Source: Zoogloea sp. LCSB751 (GTDB taxonomy: Bacteria; Pseudomonadota; Gammaproteobacteria; Burkholderiales; Rhodocyclaceae). From it: 64,000 bases of DNA. The notes below the pieces were generated by a model. That model did not search any database. It was not told the DNA's origin and saw only the letters and a program-made list of their open reading frames with translations. The stretch is taken from the NCBI RefSeq assembly GCF_002028455.1, contig NZ_MWUM01000001.1, forward strand, positions 186,001-250,000, written 5' to 3'. The stretch's first letter is position 1, and each line of letters begins with the position of its first letter. The position numbers and the translations under genes were made by a program. Positions 1-8,556 of the stretch are shown one piece after another.

Positions 1-8
1 AAGCCCGG

Positions 9-788
9 TCAGGCCGCAATCAACTTGCTGCCCACCAAGACCAGCATGGTTGCCAGAATCGGACGCAGCACCCGGTCGGGGATCCGGGTGGAAATGTGGC
101 TTCCCAGCCAGATACCCGGCAGGGAGCCGATCAGCAGGCTGCCCAGCAAGGCCCAGTCGACGCTGCCGAGGAACCAGTGGCCGATGCCGGCCACCAGCGT
201 CAGGGGCACCGCGTGGGCGATGTCGCTGCCGACGATACGCAAGGTCGCCAGCCGCGGGTACAAAAAGAACAGGGCGCTGACGCCCAGGGCGCCGGCACCC
301 ACCGACGAGATCGACACCAGAATGCCCAGCACTGCGCCGGTCAGGATGGTCAGCAGCTTGGTGCGCTGCGGATTTTCCTGGCCGCCGGACTGCTTCAGGG
401 CGTAGGCCTGGATCTGCTTGCGAAACACGATCGCCACGGCGGTGAGGAGCAGGGCCACACCCAGCGAAACCTTGATCAGGCTGGCAGCGCCACCGATGCC
501 GCCAGGTGCGAAGTAACCGAGCAGCAGCAGGGTGATTGTCGCCGCCGGAATGCTGCCGGTAGCCAGGCGGCGCGTCACCGTCCAGTCCACCGTGCCCTTC
601 ATGCCGTGGGCGACGGTTCCACCGGCCTTGGTGACGGCGGCGTAGAGCAGGTCGGTCCCGACGGCTACCGACGGGTTGATGCCGAACAGCAGCACCAGCA
701 GCGGTGTCATCAAGGACCCGCCGCCTACGCCTGTCAGGCCGACGATGGCTCCCACCGCGAAGCCGGCAATCGTGTAAGCGATACTCAT
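9..788 (-). CDS. TauE/SafE family sulfite/sulfonate exporter
   Basis: A 259-residue polytopic inner-membrane protein with about eight hydrophobic segments and two glycine-rich half-repeats (GLTGVGGGSLMTPLL near the N-terminus and SSVGAGALGVSALFF about residue 160), the signature of the TauE/SafE (DUF81) family. Members are thought to export sulfite or organosulfonates, or otherwise move small anions. The start is the ATG at 788; length is normal for the family. It is divergent from a CysB-type regulator across 133 bp, which suggests (inference) a link to sulfur metabolism and control by that regulator. The exact substrate cannot be read from sequence. Confidence 0.88.
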   Translation of the reverse strand: MSIAYTIAGFAVGAIVGLTGVGGGSLMTPLLVLLFGINPSVAVGTDLLYAAVTKAGGTVAHGMKGTVDWTVTRRLATGSIPAATITLLLLGYFAPGGIGGAASLIKVSLGVALLLTAVAIVFRKQIQAYALKQSGGQENPQRTKLLTILTGAVLGILVSISSVGAGALGVSALFFLYPRLATLRIVGSDIAHAVPLTLVAGIGHWFLGSVDWALLGSLLIGSLPGIWLGSHISTRIPDRVLRPILATMLVLVGSKLIAA

Positions 789-864
789 GATAAGCCCAAA
801 TTCCTTGTGCGGCGCATCGTAGAACGTGTTTTTAGAGCAAAGAAGGTGTTCCGGGTTAAACCTT

Positions 865-885
865 TAGAACTTAAAGTTCTATAAT
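865..885 (+). promoter_or_regulatory. Palindromic operator overlapping a -10 box
   Basis: TAGAACTT-A-AAGTTCTA (865-881) is a perfect 8-bp inverted repeat with one central base. It overlaps a perfect TATAAT (880-885), with a weak -35 (TTAAAC, 856-861) 18 bp upstream. It lies between the divergent exporter and CysB-type genes, so an operator for one or both is likely; CysB itself is the obvious candidate binder (inference). Confidence 0.55.
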
Positions 886-921
886 CGGATTTCGAGGTTC
901 TTCCACGGAATCGCTGCGACG

Positions 922-1863
922 ATGAACATTCAGCAGTTGCGCTATGTATTCGAGGTGGCCCGCCACGGACTCAACGTGTCGGAGGCCGCCGAGGCCCTGT
1001 TTACGTCCCAGCCCGGGGTGTCGAAGCAGATCCGCGTGCTCGAGGAGGAGCTGGGGGTCGAGATCTTCGTGCGCCATGGCAAGCGCCTGGTGGATATCTC
1101 TGAACCCGGCAGGCAGGTGCTGACCATCGTGGGTCGCATTCTGCAGGAAGTGGACAACCTGCGTGAAGTCGGCGCCGAGTTCAGCAACGAGGCGACCGGC
1201 AGTTTGTCGATTGCCTTTACACATACCCAGGCCCGCTATGCGCTGCCGCCGGTGGTGCAGGCCTTCATGACGCGCTATCCGAACGTGCGTCTGTCCTTCC
1301 ATCAGGGCAATCCGCGCCAGGTGTGCGAGTACGTGCTGTCGGGGGTGGCCGACATCGCCATCGCCACCGAGGCGATCGCCGAGCACGAGGACATCGTGAT
1401 GCTGCCCTGCTACCAGTGGAATCGCTGCGTCGTTGCGCCGCTGCGGCACCCGATCCTGGCCACGCAGCCGCTGACGCTGGAGGCCATCGCCCGCTATCCG
1501 CTGGTGACCTACGATTTCGCCTTCACCGGCCGCAACCGCATCAACGAGGCGTTTACCGGCCGGGGCCTGAAACCCAACGTTGTCCTGACCGCCATCGACT
1601 CGGATGTGATCAAGACCTACGTGGCGATGGGGCTCGGTGTCGGCATCATCGCCAGGATGGCGTACGACCCGGTGGCGGACAGGGAACTGGGCATGCTGGA
1701 TGCCGCGCACCTGTTCGCCTCGAGTACGACGCGCATCGGTCTGCGCCGGAACGCCTGGCTGCGCGGATATATATATGCGTTCATCGAGTGCTTTGCGCCG
1801 CACCTGACGCGTCGGGTGGTCGATGCCGCGCTGGCGGGGGGCGGTGAGGATCCGGGGCTGTAG
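922..1863 (+). CDS. CysB/Cbl-type LysR family transcriptional regulator
   Basis: A 313-residue LysR regulator of the CysB/Cbl subgroup, which controls cysteine biosynthesis and sulfate/sulfonate assimilation using N-acetylserine or APS as effector. The N-terminal winged HTH (about residues 1-60, with NVSEAAEALFTSQPGVSKQI) is followed by the periplasmic-binding-like effector domain containing the family stretch FTHTQARYALPPVV (about residue 100). Length is typical (CysB about 324). The ATG at 922 gives the MNIQQLRYVFEV start seen across the family. It has its own promoter and palindrome at 865-885 and is divergent from the TauE/SafE exporter. Whether it is the sole CysB of the genome or a Cbl-like paralogue cannot be decided here. 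Confidence 0.92.
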   Translation: MNIQQLRYVFEVARHGLNVSEAAEALFTSQPGVSKQIRVLEEELGVEIFVRHGKRLVDISEPGRQVLTIVGRILQEVDNLREVGAEFSNEATGSLSIAFTHTQARYALPPVVQAFMTRYPNVRLSFHQGNPRQVCEYVLSGVADIAIATEAIAEHEDIVMLPCYQWNRCVVAPLRHPILATQPLTLEAIARYPLVTYDFAFTGRNRINEAFTGRGLKPNVVLTAIDSDVIKTYVAMGLGVGIIARMAYDPVADRELGMLDAAHLFASSTTRIGLRRNAWLRGYIYAFIECFAPHLTRRVVDAALAGGGEDPGL

Positions 1864-1891
1864 GGCTGTAGGGCTGCGGGGAAACTGCAGA

Positions 1892-1916
1892 GAAAAACCG
1901 GGGCGAGAGGCCCCGG
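1892..1916 (-). terminator. Rho-independent terminator of the PEP-CTERM gene
   Basis: On the minus strand a 7-bp GC stem (CCGGGGC/GCCCCGG, 1898-1916) is followed by five Ts (1893-1897). It lies directly past the stop of the minus-strand PEP-CTERM gene. On the plus strand there is no T-run, so it should act mainly on the minus transcript. Confidence 0.7.
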
Positions 1917-1932
1917 CAATAAAATCCGTGCT

Positions 1933-2793
1933 TTACCCGTGACTGTTTCGCCTGACCCGAGCAAGCCCCGCAATGCCGAGCCCCCCAAGGAGCAGCGTTG
2001 AAGGTTCCGGAACCTTGATCGTTACGGGCTCCGTGGTAATCAGTGCGGCAAAATGGACCGTTGTATCGGCGCCTTCGGGGGTTTCAAAGCCGAGACAAGG
2101 CGCCGCAACTCCAACTGCTCCGCACGCAGCAGCCGAAAGTGCGTTCAAGCCATGTGTTGACTCGAAGAAACTGATGAAATATTCCTGATTCTGGAGAGGT
2201 CCTCCCGGGCCATCCAGATCGTAGTTGAATTTGAAATTCAGAGACTGAGCGTCGGTGACATAGATATCGGCGCACCCAGCTGAATTGACTCCGCTACCGT
2301 TCGCTCCGCCATCCGCGCAGGGACTCGCACCATTGGGCGTTTCAAGGTAATGCACCTTGAATGAGATCAAGGCAGGCGCCATAGCGCCACCTGGAGGGGC
2401 GAACGGGGTGAGAATCAGAGTGGACAGAATATCCAGCGACTTCAGCGTAGTGCCGGTGATTGGGCGGTTGAGGTGGGTGATCGCCACGTTGTTGATGGCT
2501 GCGCCATTCGTGGCGACGTTCGTGCTGCTTGGTGACGCGGAGATGTCGAGACCACTCTGCCCAAAGCCCGTGCTGTCACCCCAGCGCAAGCTTTGGTTGT
2601 TTACAACGGTCACCCCGGTAGGGGAAGTACAGTCATTATTGCTATCGCAAATGGTTGATGTGTCAAAAACCGTCGAAACATCGACAGTCCATGTATCAAC
2701 AATACCGTTAACGAGCGTGGCCTGTACTGAAGCAGAGAAAGCGAGAGCCAGTGCGCCAGTAAGACGTGCAATATTTGCATGATGGTTTTTCAT
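1933..2793 (-). CDS. PEP-CTERM sorting domain protein
   Basis: A 286-residue secreted protein. It has an N-terminal signal peptide (residues 1-25, ending SASVQA) and a C-terminal sorting signal VPEPSTLLLGGLGIAGLARVRR: the PEP motif, a short hydrophobic helix and an arginine-rich tail. This signal directs cleavage and anchoring by an exosortase (EpsH family) in bacteria that make exopolysaccharide. The mature region (DTSTICDSNNDCTSPTG, several Cys pairs) matches no enzyme I recognise; it looks like an extracellular matrix or surface protein. The ATG at 2793 follows a strong GGAGGG ribosome site. A sigma-54 promoter lies about 95 bp upstream (2887-2901). No exosortase gene is in the window. Confidence 0.88.
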   Translation of the reverse strand: MKNHHANIARLTGALALAFSASVQATLVNGIVDTWTVDVSTVFDTSTICDSNNDCTSPTGVTVVNNQSLRWGDSTGFGQSGLDISASPSSTNVATNGAAINNVAITHLNRPITGTTLKSLDILSTLILTPFAPPGGAMAPALISFKVHYLETPNGASPCADGGANGSGVNSAGCADIYVTDAQSLNFKFNYDLDGPGGPLQNQEYFISFFESTHGLNALSAAACGAVGVAAPCLGFETPEGADTTVHFAALITTEPVTIKVPEPSTLLLGGLGIAGLARVRRNSHG

Positions 2794-3133
2794 GATGCCC
2801 TCCGTCCATATTAAAGAAGCCAGTTGGCGTTTTTTAAGGACTTTCCGATGTCAAACACGAAATACTTGTCTTGCTCTCGTCTTGGTGCATTAATTGTGCC
2901 AATTTTGATTTTTTTGTCATATATCGAGTCTGTTCAAGGCTTCGCGCGAGAGTGCTCAGGGGGGAGTACTTCAAGCGCAGATGAAGATGTAAATTTTTCT
3001 GACAAAAATATTGAATTTATTGTGTACTGCAAATTCATTGGATTGGCTCATATTGTTTCCAGTTTCTTCCGCTGGCGCTCCGGACATCCGTTTGTGAGAG
3101 ACTTGGATTTCTTGTTGTCGCTATCTCCCCGCC
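2794..3133. other. AT-rich intergenic region between divergent genes
   Basis: About 340 bp, clearly more AT-rich than its surroundings, between the minus-strand PEP-CTERM gene and the plus-strand antiporter gene. It holds the sigma-54 promoter of the PEP-CTERM gene. A plus-strand reading frame from an ATG at 2848 has an AAGGA site 8 bases before it and begins with a signal-peptide-like stretch, but it runs out of frame into the antiporter gene and is not convincing as a gene. I see nothing else definite; the low GC may reflect activator sites for the promoter. Confidence 0.5.
2887..2901 (-). promoter_or_regulatory. Sigma-54 (-24/-12) promoter of PEP-CTERM gene
   Basis: Read on the minus strand the sequence is TGGCACAATTAATGC, with the GG and GC pairs at exact -24/-12 spacing (consensus TGGCACG-N4-TTGC). 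The -12 element is about 95 bp from the ATG at 2793. PEP-CTERM genes are known to be RpoN-dependent through the PrsK/PrsR two-component system in related organisms. Confidence 0.75.
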
Positions 3134-4918
3134 ATGCAATCTCTGACCACTTTCGCTGCCCTGCTGCTGGCCTCCGTGCTGCTCGTTCCCATCTTCAAGC
3201 GGGCCGGGCTGGGCACGGTGCTGGGCTATCTGGCGGTGGGGGTGTTGATCGGGCCGTTCGGCGTGAAGCTGGTGCGCGATCCGGACAACCTGCTCCACAC
3301 GGCCGAACTGGGGGTGGTGTTGCTGCTTTTCGTCATCGGGCTGGAACTGAAGCCCTCGCGGCTGTGGGCCCTGCGGCGATCGGTATTCGGGCTGGGGGCA
3401 TTGCAGCTGTTCGGGGTGGCGGCGGCGCTTGCCGGTGCCGGACGTTATCTGGGCCTGTCGTGGCCGGCGGCGACGGTGGTGGGGATCATCCTGGCCTTGT
3501 CCTCGACGGCCTTCGTGTTGCCGACCCTCGCCGAGCGGCGTGAACTTTCCACCCGTCATGGGCGGGAAGCTTTCGCGATTTTGTTGTTTCAGGATCTGTC
3601 CGTCATTCCGCTGCTGGCCCTGATCCCGCTGTTCGGCACCGGGCGGCCGACGGCGCTGACCCATCCGGCGGTCGGCCTCGGTTTGCTGGCGGTAGTGGCG
3701 GTGATCGGCCGGCCGACGCTGGACATGCTGTTCCGCCACGTGGCGCGGGTGAACAGCCGGGAGATGTTCACCGCCGCCGCGCTGGCGACGGTGCTGGGCC
3801 TGGCGCTGCTGATGCAGGCCGGCGGCCTGTCCATGTCCCTGGGCGCTTTCGTGGCCGGCGTGCTGCTGGCCGATTCAGAGTTCCGTCATGAACTGGAAGC
3901 GGCCATCGCGCCCTTCCAGGGGTTGCTGCTCGGCTTGTTCTTCATGGCCGTCGGGATGTCCACCAATCTCGATCTGCTGGTCAAGTTTCCGTGGCAGATC
4001 GCCCAGCTCACCGCCGGGTTGATCGTCGTGAAAGGCGTGGTGCTGTTTGTGTTGCGGCGCCTGGTCGGTGGCACGACGGGGGATGCGCGCCTGCTGGCCC
4101 TGGCCCTGGCCCAGGGCGGGGAATTCGCCTTCGTGCTGTTCGATGCGGCCCAGTCTTTCCGCGTCCTCGGCGAAGTGCAGGCCGACAAGCTGACCCTGGT
4201 GGTGGCCCTGTCGATGGCGGTATCGCCGCTGCTATTGATGTTCGGTGACTGGCTGGCCCGGGCCGACAAGAAAAACGTTCCGCCCCGTGCTTTCGACGAG
4301 ATGCCGGAGGATGGCAGCGAGGTGGTGATCGCCGGTTTCGGGCGGGTCGGCCAGATCGTCGGGCGTCTTTTGCTGGCGCGGGGCGTCAGCTTCACGGCGC
4401 TGGATTCCGATGCGGGCCAGGTGGATACGGTACGTCGCTTCGGTCTGAAGGTCTTTTACGGCGATGCAGCCCACCTGGATCTGCTGCATGCGGCGCAGGT
4501 GGGGCAGGCCAAGGTCTTCGTGCTGGCGATCGACGATGTTGAGGCTTCCCTGCGCACTGCGGAGCTGGTGCGCAAGCATTTCCCCCATGTGCAGATCGTG
4601 GCGCGGGCGCGCAACCGCTTCCACGCCAGCCGTCTGATGGACCTGGGCATCGAGCGGCAGATCCGCGAGGCCTTGCCGTCCAGCCTGGAAATGGCCAAGT
4701 GGACGCTGGAGCTGCTCAACGAACCGCCGGCGCTGGCGGAGCAGATGGTGAACCGCTTCGCCCGCCACGACGCCGAGGTGCTGGCGCGGCAGCAGGCCAT
4801 CGGCCACGACGAGCACAAGCTGATCCAGTCGTCCCTGGAGGCCCGCGAGGAGCTGGCCCAGGTGCTGGAGGAGGCCCGCGTGGCCTTTACCCGCAAGGGG
4901 CGCGGCGCGACGTCCTGA
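3134..4918 (+). CDS. CPA2 family K+/H+ antiporter, KefB/KefC type
   Basis: A 594-residue monovalent cation:proton antiporter-2. Residues 1 to about 385 form the multi-span Na_H_Exchanger domain (FVIGLELKPSRLWALR, LALSSTAFVLPTLAE, FQDLSVIPLLALIPL). Residues about 395-510 are a TrkA-N Rossmann domain, starting VVIAGFGRVGQIVGRLL, that binds NAD(H) or glutathione conjugates in Kef proteins. Such proteins release K+ in exchange for H+ during electrophile or pH stress. Length fits KefB/KefC (about 600). No KefF/KefG ancillary flavoprotein is adjacent. The ATG at 3134 is used because it begins the first membrane helix of the conserved domain. The gene is convergent with the asparaginase operon across a 21-bp tandem repeat. 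Confidence 0.9.
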   Translation: MQSLTTFAALLLASVLLVPIFKRAGLGTVLGYLAVGVLIGPFGVKLVRDPDNLLHTAELGVVLLLFVIGLELKPSRLWALRRSVFGLGALQLFGVAAALAGAGRYLGLSWPAATVVGIILALSSTAFVLPTLAERRELSTRHGREAFAILLFQDLSVIPLLALIPLFGTGRPTALTHPAVGLGLLAVVAVIGRPTLDMLFRHVARVNSREMFTAAALATVLGLALLMQAGGLSMSLGAFVAGVLLADSEFRHELEAAIAPFQGLLLGLFFMAVGMSTNLDLLVKFPWQIAQLTAGLIVVKGVVLFVLRRLVGGTTGDARLLALALAQGGEFAFVLFDAAQSFRVLGEVQADKLTLVVALSMAVSPLLLMFGDWLARADKKNVPPRAFDEMPEDGSEVVIAGFGRVGQIVGRLLLARGVSFTALDSDAGQVDTVRRFGLKVFYGDAAHLDLLHAAQVGQAKVFVLAIDDVEASLRTAELVRKHFPHVQIVARARNRFHASRLMDLGIERQIREALPSSLEMAKWTLELLNEPPALAEQMVNRFARHDAEVLARQQAIGHDEHKLIQSSLEAREELAQVLEEARVAFTRKGRGATS

Positions 4919-4969
4919 TCGCGGGGCGTCTTGCGGGCCGGCGCGGGCGTGCCGGCGGAATGATTATTT

Positions 4970-5305
4970 CCCGTGAAAAAAACTTTTTTCCATATGGAAA
5001 ACGCCGTTTTTCACATGACGGAAAGCTTGGGCGACACCACCGGGTGATCGGGCGGTGTGCCAAAAATCCTTTGTCACGCCGCCCGGCGATTTTTTCATGT
5101 GCCCCACGGCTCCGGCGGCGTGACGCAAAAAATCCGTCATGCCGCCGGATGGGTTTTCGGTGTGAAAAATCCTGTTCTTCATATGAAAAAAAGGATTTTT
5201 CGTATGACAAAAAATCTTTGTCATATGCTCCGATGATCGGGTGGTGCGTCAAAAGCTTTTTGTCACGCCACTCAATGATTCCGCGGCGCCACCGGATCAT
5301 TCTTC
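4970..5305. repeat. 21-bp tandem repeat array (about 16 degenerate units)
   Basis: Degenerate units with an exact 21-bp period start at 4970, 4991, 5012, 5033, 5054, 5075, 5096, 5117, 5138, 5159, 5180, 5201, 5222, 5243, 5264 and 5285. Two unit classes alternate irregularly: an AT-rich one (CATATGAAAAAA-like) and a GC-rich one (CACGCCGCCCGGCGAT-like). Units often end in TTTGT or TTTTT. The array fills the space between the convergent antiporter and asparaginase genes and runs into the last codons of the latter. The period is a multiple of three, so several frames stay open; the minus frame 5224-4964 reads as heptads such as TKNPFFH, MKNRIFH and VKNGVFH. I do not call a gene. Confidence 0.85.
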
Positions 5306-6244
5306 CAGCTGCAGAAAACTCTGCGCTTCGCCGCCGCGGGCGAGGGCCAGCATCAGCGCGATGCGGGCCTTGGCGGGAGGCAGGTCGCCGGCGGTGAGCC
5401 AGCCTTCGCGGTCGTCGTCGGCATTGGCGTTGTGATCCACCGGGCCGGCGCAGCGGCTGGCGCGCAGGATCGCCACGCCGTGTCCGCGGGCCCGGGCGAG
5501 GGCTGGCTGCCAGGCGGCCGGCACGCTGCCATGGCCGGTGAGGGCCAGCACCAGGCCGCGGGCGCCGCCGGCAACACAGGCATCCACCAGCTCCGGCGGC
5601 GCGCCGGCATAGCCCATCAGCAGATCCACCCGCGGCAGCGTGGCCGGGCTCAGATCGGCGCAGCGCCCGTCGGGGCGGCCGTCGGTCCATGGCCTTGCCG
5701 ACTCGAAGGCATCCAGCCCATGGGTGCGGGCCTTGCAGAGCCAGCGCGCCGGGTAGGCGGTCCGGTTCATTACCGCCAGCACGCCCTTGCCCTGCGCGCT
5801 CGGACTGGCGGCCAGGCACACGGCGGCACGCAGGTTGGCGGGTCCGTCGGCTTCGGGGTGGTCGGCCGGGCGCATGGCGCCGGTCAGCACCACCGGCTTG
5901 TCGCCGGGCAGCGTGAGGTGCAGGAAGTAGGCGGTCTCTTCCAGCGTGTCGGTGCCGTGCAGGATCACGATGCCGGCTATGGTCGTATCGGCCAGCGCAC
6001 GGCGGGTGGCGGCGAGAATCGTCAGCCAGTCGGCCGGTGTCATGTCCTTGCTGTCGAGGGCCAGGATCTGCTCGGCGCTCAGCTCGGCGGTGGCGTCCAG
6101 GCCGGGGACGGCCGCCAGCAGTTGCTCCACCGGGCGTACGCCGGCCCGGTAGCGCGCGCCGTCGCCGGCAGGATCGGCTTCGCCGGCGATGGTGCCGCCG
6201 GTAGCCAGCAGGTGGATGCGCGGGCGTGCCATGCCAGTGGACAT
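5297..6244 (-). CDS. L-asparaginase, cytoplasmic type
   Basis: Hydrolyses L-asparagine to aspartate and ammonia. The 315-residue protein has both catalytic signatures: LLATGGTIAG near the N-terminus (first catalytic Thr) and ILHGTDTLEETAYF (Thr-Asp pair, about residue 90), and ends with the usual C-terminal domain (ALTGHGSVP, RASRCAGPVDHN). No signal peptide is visible, so it is probably cytoplasmic. The ATG at 6244 shares its A with the TGA stop of gltL (TGATG), so it is translationally coupled to the transporter; a second Met four codons on is an alternative. It is the last gene of the glt operon and would supply aspartate from imported asparagine (inference). Confidence 0.9.
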   Translation of the reverse strand: MSTGMARPRIHLLATGGTIAGEADPAGDGARYRAGVRPVEQLLAAVPGLDATAELSAEQILALDSKDMTPADWLTILAATRRALADTTIAGIVILHGTDTLEETAYFLHLTLPGDKPVVLTGAMRPADHPEADGPANLRAAVCLAASPSAQGKGVLAVMNRTAYPARWLCKARTHGLDAFESARPWTDGRPDGRCADLSPATLPRVDLLMGYAGAPPELVDACVAGGARGLVLALTGHGSVPAAWQPALARARGHGVAILRASRCAGPVDHNANADDDREGWLTAGDLPPAKARIALMLALARGGEAQSFLQLEE

Positions 6245-6972
6245 CAGTGGGTCAGGATCTTGGCGAGGAACTGGCGTGCGCGCTCGGAGCGCGGATTGCC
6301 GAAGAAGGCGTCTTTGGCGTCGTCCTCGACGATCTGGCCCTGGTCCATGAAAACGATGCGGTTGGCAACCTTGCGGGCGAAGCCCATCTCGTGGGTCACG
6401 CACATCATCGTCATGCCTTCTTGGGCGAGCTCGACCATCACGTCGAGGACCTCGTTGATCATTTCCGGATCGAGGGCCGAGGTGGGTTCGTCGAAGAGCA
6501 TGCAGATCGGGTCCATCGCCAGCGCGCGGGCGATGGCGACGCGTTGCTGCTGGCCGCCGGAGAGCTGGCCGGGAAACTTGGCGGCATGGGCCTTCAGGCC
6601 GACCCGGTCGAGGAGCTTGAGGCCCTTGTCGGTGGCCTCGTCCTTGCTGCGGCCGAGCACCTTGACCTGGGCGATGGTCAGGTTGTCGGTGATGCTCATG
6701 TGCGGGAACAGCTCGAAGTGCTGGAAGACCATGCCGACGCGGCTGCGCAGCTTCGACAGGTTGGTCTTCGGGTCGCCGACGGAGACGCCATCGACGGTGA
6801 TGGTGCCGCTCTGGAAGGGCTCCAGGCCGTTGACGCACTTGATCAGGGTGGACTTGCCTGAGCCCGACGGCCCGCAGACGACGATCACCTCGCCTTTGTT
6901 CACCTCGGTGGAGCAATCGGTCAGCACCTGGAAAGTGCCGTAGTGCTTGGAAACGTTCTGGATGGAAATCAT
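6244..6972 (-). CDS. gltL: Glutamate/aspartate ABC transporter ATP-binding protein
   Basis: A 242-residue ATPase of the polar amino acid ABC family that energises GltJK. Walker A is GPSGSGKST (about residue 34), the signature is [15 protein letters not shown], and Walker B is CMLFDEPTSALDPEM. Opening residues MISIQNVSKHYGTFQVLTDCS and the C-terminal FLAKILTH match GltL. It is 15 bp downstream of gltK and overlaps the asparaginase start by one base. Assignment as glutamate/aspartate rather than another acidic or amide amino acid rests on family resemblance and on the full gltIJKL order. Confidence 0.93.
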   Translation of the reverse strand: MISIQNVSKHYGTFQVLTDCSTEVNKGEVIVVCGPSGSGKSTLIKCVNGLEPFQSGTITVDGVSVGDPKTNLSKLRSRVGMVFQHFELFPHMSITDNLTIAQVKVLGRSKDEATDKGLKLLDRVGLKAHAAKFPGQLSGGQQQRVAIARALAMDPICMLFDEPTSALDPEMINEVLDVMVELAQEGMTMMCVTHEMGFARKVANRIVFMDQGQIVEDDAKDAFFGNPRSERARQFLAKILTH

Positions 6973-6987
6973 CTCGGACTCCGGGAA

Positions 6988-7677
6988 TCAGTGTGCCCCA
7001 TGGGCATTGAGCTTTTTCTGGTAATGGCGGACCGCCTGGGAGGCCGCGAAGCAGATCAGGAAATAGACGGCGCCGGCGAACAGCAGCAGCTCAACCAGCC
7101 GCCCGTCCCGGTCGCCGACCTTGTAGGCGACGCCGAAGAAGTCGGCCAGCGCCGAGACGTACACCAGGGAGGTATCCTGGAACAGCACGATGGCCTGGGT
7201 CAGCAGCAGCGGCACCATGTTGCGGAAGGCCTGCGGCAGCACGACCAAGCGCATCGCCTGGGCGTAGGTCATGCCGAGGGCGGCGGCGGCGGCGACCTGC
7301 CCTTTGGGTACCGACTGGATGCCGGCGCGGATGATTTCCGAGTAGTAGGCCGCCTCGAACAGCGCAAAGCCCACCAGCGCCGAAGCCAGGCGTACGTCGG
7401 TGGTGGCGCTCAGGTTGAAGACGCCGCGCAACACCTGGGGCACGATCAGGAAGAACCACAACAGCACCATCACCAGGGGGATGGCGCGGAATAGATTGAC
7501 ATAGCCCGCGGCCAGCCAGGTCAGTGGCTTGATGGCGGCCAGGCGGGCCATCGCCAGCAGTGTTCCCCAGGCGATGCCGAACAGCACCGCGCAGGCGGTG
7601 ATCTCCAGGGAGACCTTCATGCCTTCCCACAGGAAGGGCAGGGCGCCGGGAATCGAGGACCAGTCGAACTCGTACAT
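6988..7677 (-). CDS. gltK: Glutamate/aspartate ABC transporter permease GltK
   Basis: A 229-residue inner-membrane permease of the HisM/GltK type. It has about five membrane helices and the cytoplasmic EAA loop ([27 protein letters not shown]), which docks on the ATPase. An amphipathic N-terminus precedes [19 protein letters not shown]. It begins one base after the gltJ stop and ends 15 bp before gltL, so it is in the middle of the operon. It would pair with GltJ as a heterodimeric channel. Confidence 0.93.
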   Translation of the reverse strand: MYEFDWSSIPGALPFLWEGMKVSLEITACAVLFGIAWGTLLAMARLAAIKPLTWLAAGYVNLFRAIPLVMVLLWFFLIVPQVLRGVFNLSATTDVRLASALVGFALFEAAYYSEIIRAGIQSVPKGQVAAAAALGMTYAQAMRLVVLPQAFRNMVPLLLTQAIVLFQDTSLVYVSALADFFGVAYKVGDRDGRLVELLLFAGAVYFLICFAASQAVRHYQKKLNAHGAH

Positions 7678-7678
7678 C

Positions 7679-8419
7679 TCACTTGCTCCCCAGGTAGCCG
7701 GGCACCCGCGCGCGGGCTTCGACGATGCGCATCAGCCCCATCACCACCACATTGATGACGAGATACAGCAGGGTGATGGCGATGAAGGACTCGTAGGGTT
7801 GGGCGGTGTAGTCCACCAGCTGGCGGCCCTGGGCAGCCAGTTCGAGCAGGCCGATGGTCGAGCACACCGCCGAGTTCTTGAAGATGTTGAGGCACTCGGA
7901 GGTGAGGGGCGGCACGATGAGGCGGAAAGCCATTGGCAGCAGCACGTGGCGGTAGGTCTGCGGCAGCGTGAAGCCGAGGGCGAGGCCGGCGGCCCGCTGG
8001 CCGCGGGGCAGGGCGTTGATGCCGGCACGGACCTGCTCGGCGACGCGGGCGCTGGTGAAGAAGGCCAGGCACAGCATGGCCGACAGGAATTGCTGGGTCA
8101 GGGGCGAAAGCTGCTGCTTGAAGGCATCGCCGAGCCCGAAAGGCAGGATCTCGGGCAGCACGAAATACCAGATGAAGAGCTGCACCAGCAGCGGGATGTT
8201 GCGGAACAGCTCCACATAGGCGCTGGCCAGGGTCGACAGCGGCTTGCTGGGCACGGTACGCAGCACGCCCGTCAGGCTCCCCAGCGCGAGGGCCAGCAGC
8301 CAGGCCGACAGGGACAGCAGGATCGTCGTCTGCAGGCCCGACAGCAGCCAGACGAGGTAGGTGGTTTCACCGGTGGGGACCGTACTGCCGAAGATGCTCC
8401 AGTTCCATTGGTAGCCCAT
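7679..8419 (-). CDS. gltJ: Glutamate/aspartate ABC transporter permease GltJ
   Basis: A 246-residue permease of the polar amino acid family. The start [21 protein letters not shown] is characteristic of GltJ, and the EAA loop ([30 protein letters not shown]) lies about residue 140-170. It is followed after one base by gltK and preceded by gltI with a 137-bp gap that contains an inverted-repeat element (8484-8551), which may tune the level of the permease genes relative to the binding protein. Confidence 0.93.
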   Translation of the reverse strand: MGYQWNWSIFGSTVPTGETTYLVWLLSGLQTTILLSLSAWLLALALGSLTGVLRTVPSKPLSTLASAYVELFRNIPLLVQLFIWYFVLPEILPFGLGDAFKQQLSPLTQQFLSAMLCLAFFTSARVAEQVRAGINALPRGQRAAGLALGFTLPQTYRHVLLPMAFRLIVPPLTSECLNIFKNSAVCSTIGLLELAAQGRQLVDYTAQPYESFIAITLLYLVINVVVMGLMRIVEARARVPGYLGSK

Positions 8420-8483
8420 GGAAGGGTTCCTTTCGGGGCGCGTTGCTGGGCAGGCGCTGGAACGGTGCCGCTCCGCTACTGCC

Positions 8484-8551
8484 GTAGGGGCGAACTCATC
8501 CGCCCGCGGACATCAATACATGCGACAGAGGGCGAAGGCACTCGCCCCTGT
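8484..8551. repeat. REP-like inverted repeat between gltI and gltJ
   Basis: GTAGGGGCGAACTCATCCGC at the left and CGAAGGCACTCGCCCCTGT at the right are inverted versions of one another (AGGGGCGA ... TCGCCCCT). The same core, GGGCGAATGAATTCGCCC, appears between convergent genes near 52.42 kb. It resembles the extragenic palindromic elements common in proteobacteria. Located within an operon, it could stabilise the upstream gltI mRNA. Confidence 0.5.
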
Positions 8552-8556
8552 GGTTT

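Noticed and set aside
1761..1790. ATATATATAT run in the CysB-type gene, resembling ModE half-sites
   Set aside because: It encodes Gly-Tyr-Ile-Tyr in the conserved C-terminal region and lacks the paired half-site.
2848..3543. Frame with AAGGA site and signal-like start before the antiporter gene
   Set aside because: After about 95 codons it continues out of frame inside the antiporter gene, giving a low-complexity shadow; no conserved domain is seen.
4964..5224. 86-residue minus-strand frame across the 21-bp repeat (MTKIFCHTKNPFFHMK...)
   Set aside because: It is built entirely from the repeat; other frames over the same DNA are also open, and no ribosome site or homologue supports it. Reported as a repeat instead.
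4970..5305. Possible CRISPR array
   Set aside because: Units are contiguous 21-bp repeats without spacers, and no cas genes are near.
5297..6916. 539-residue form of the asparaginase reading frame
   Set aside because: The extra N-terminal half is the out-of-frame shadow of gltL; the true start is the ATG overlapping the gltL stop.
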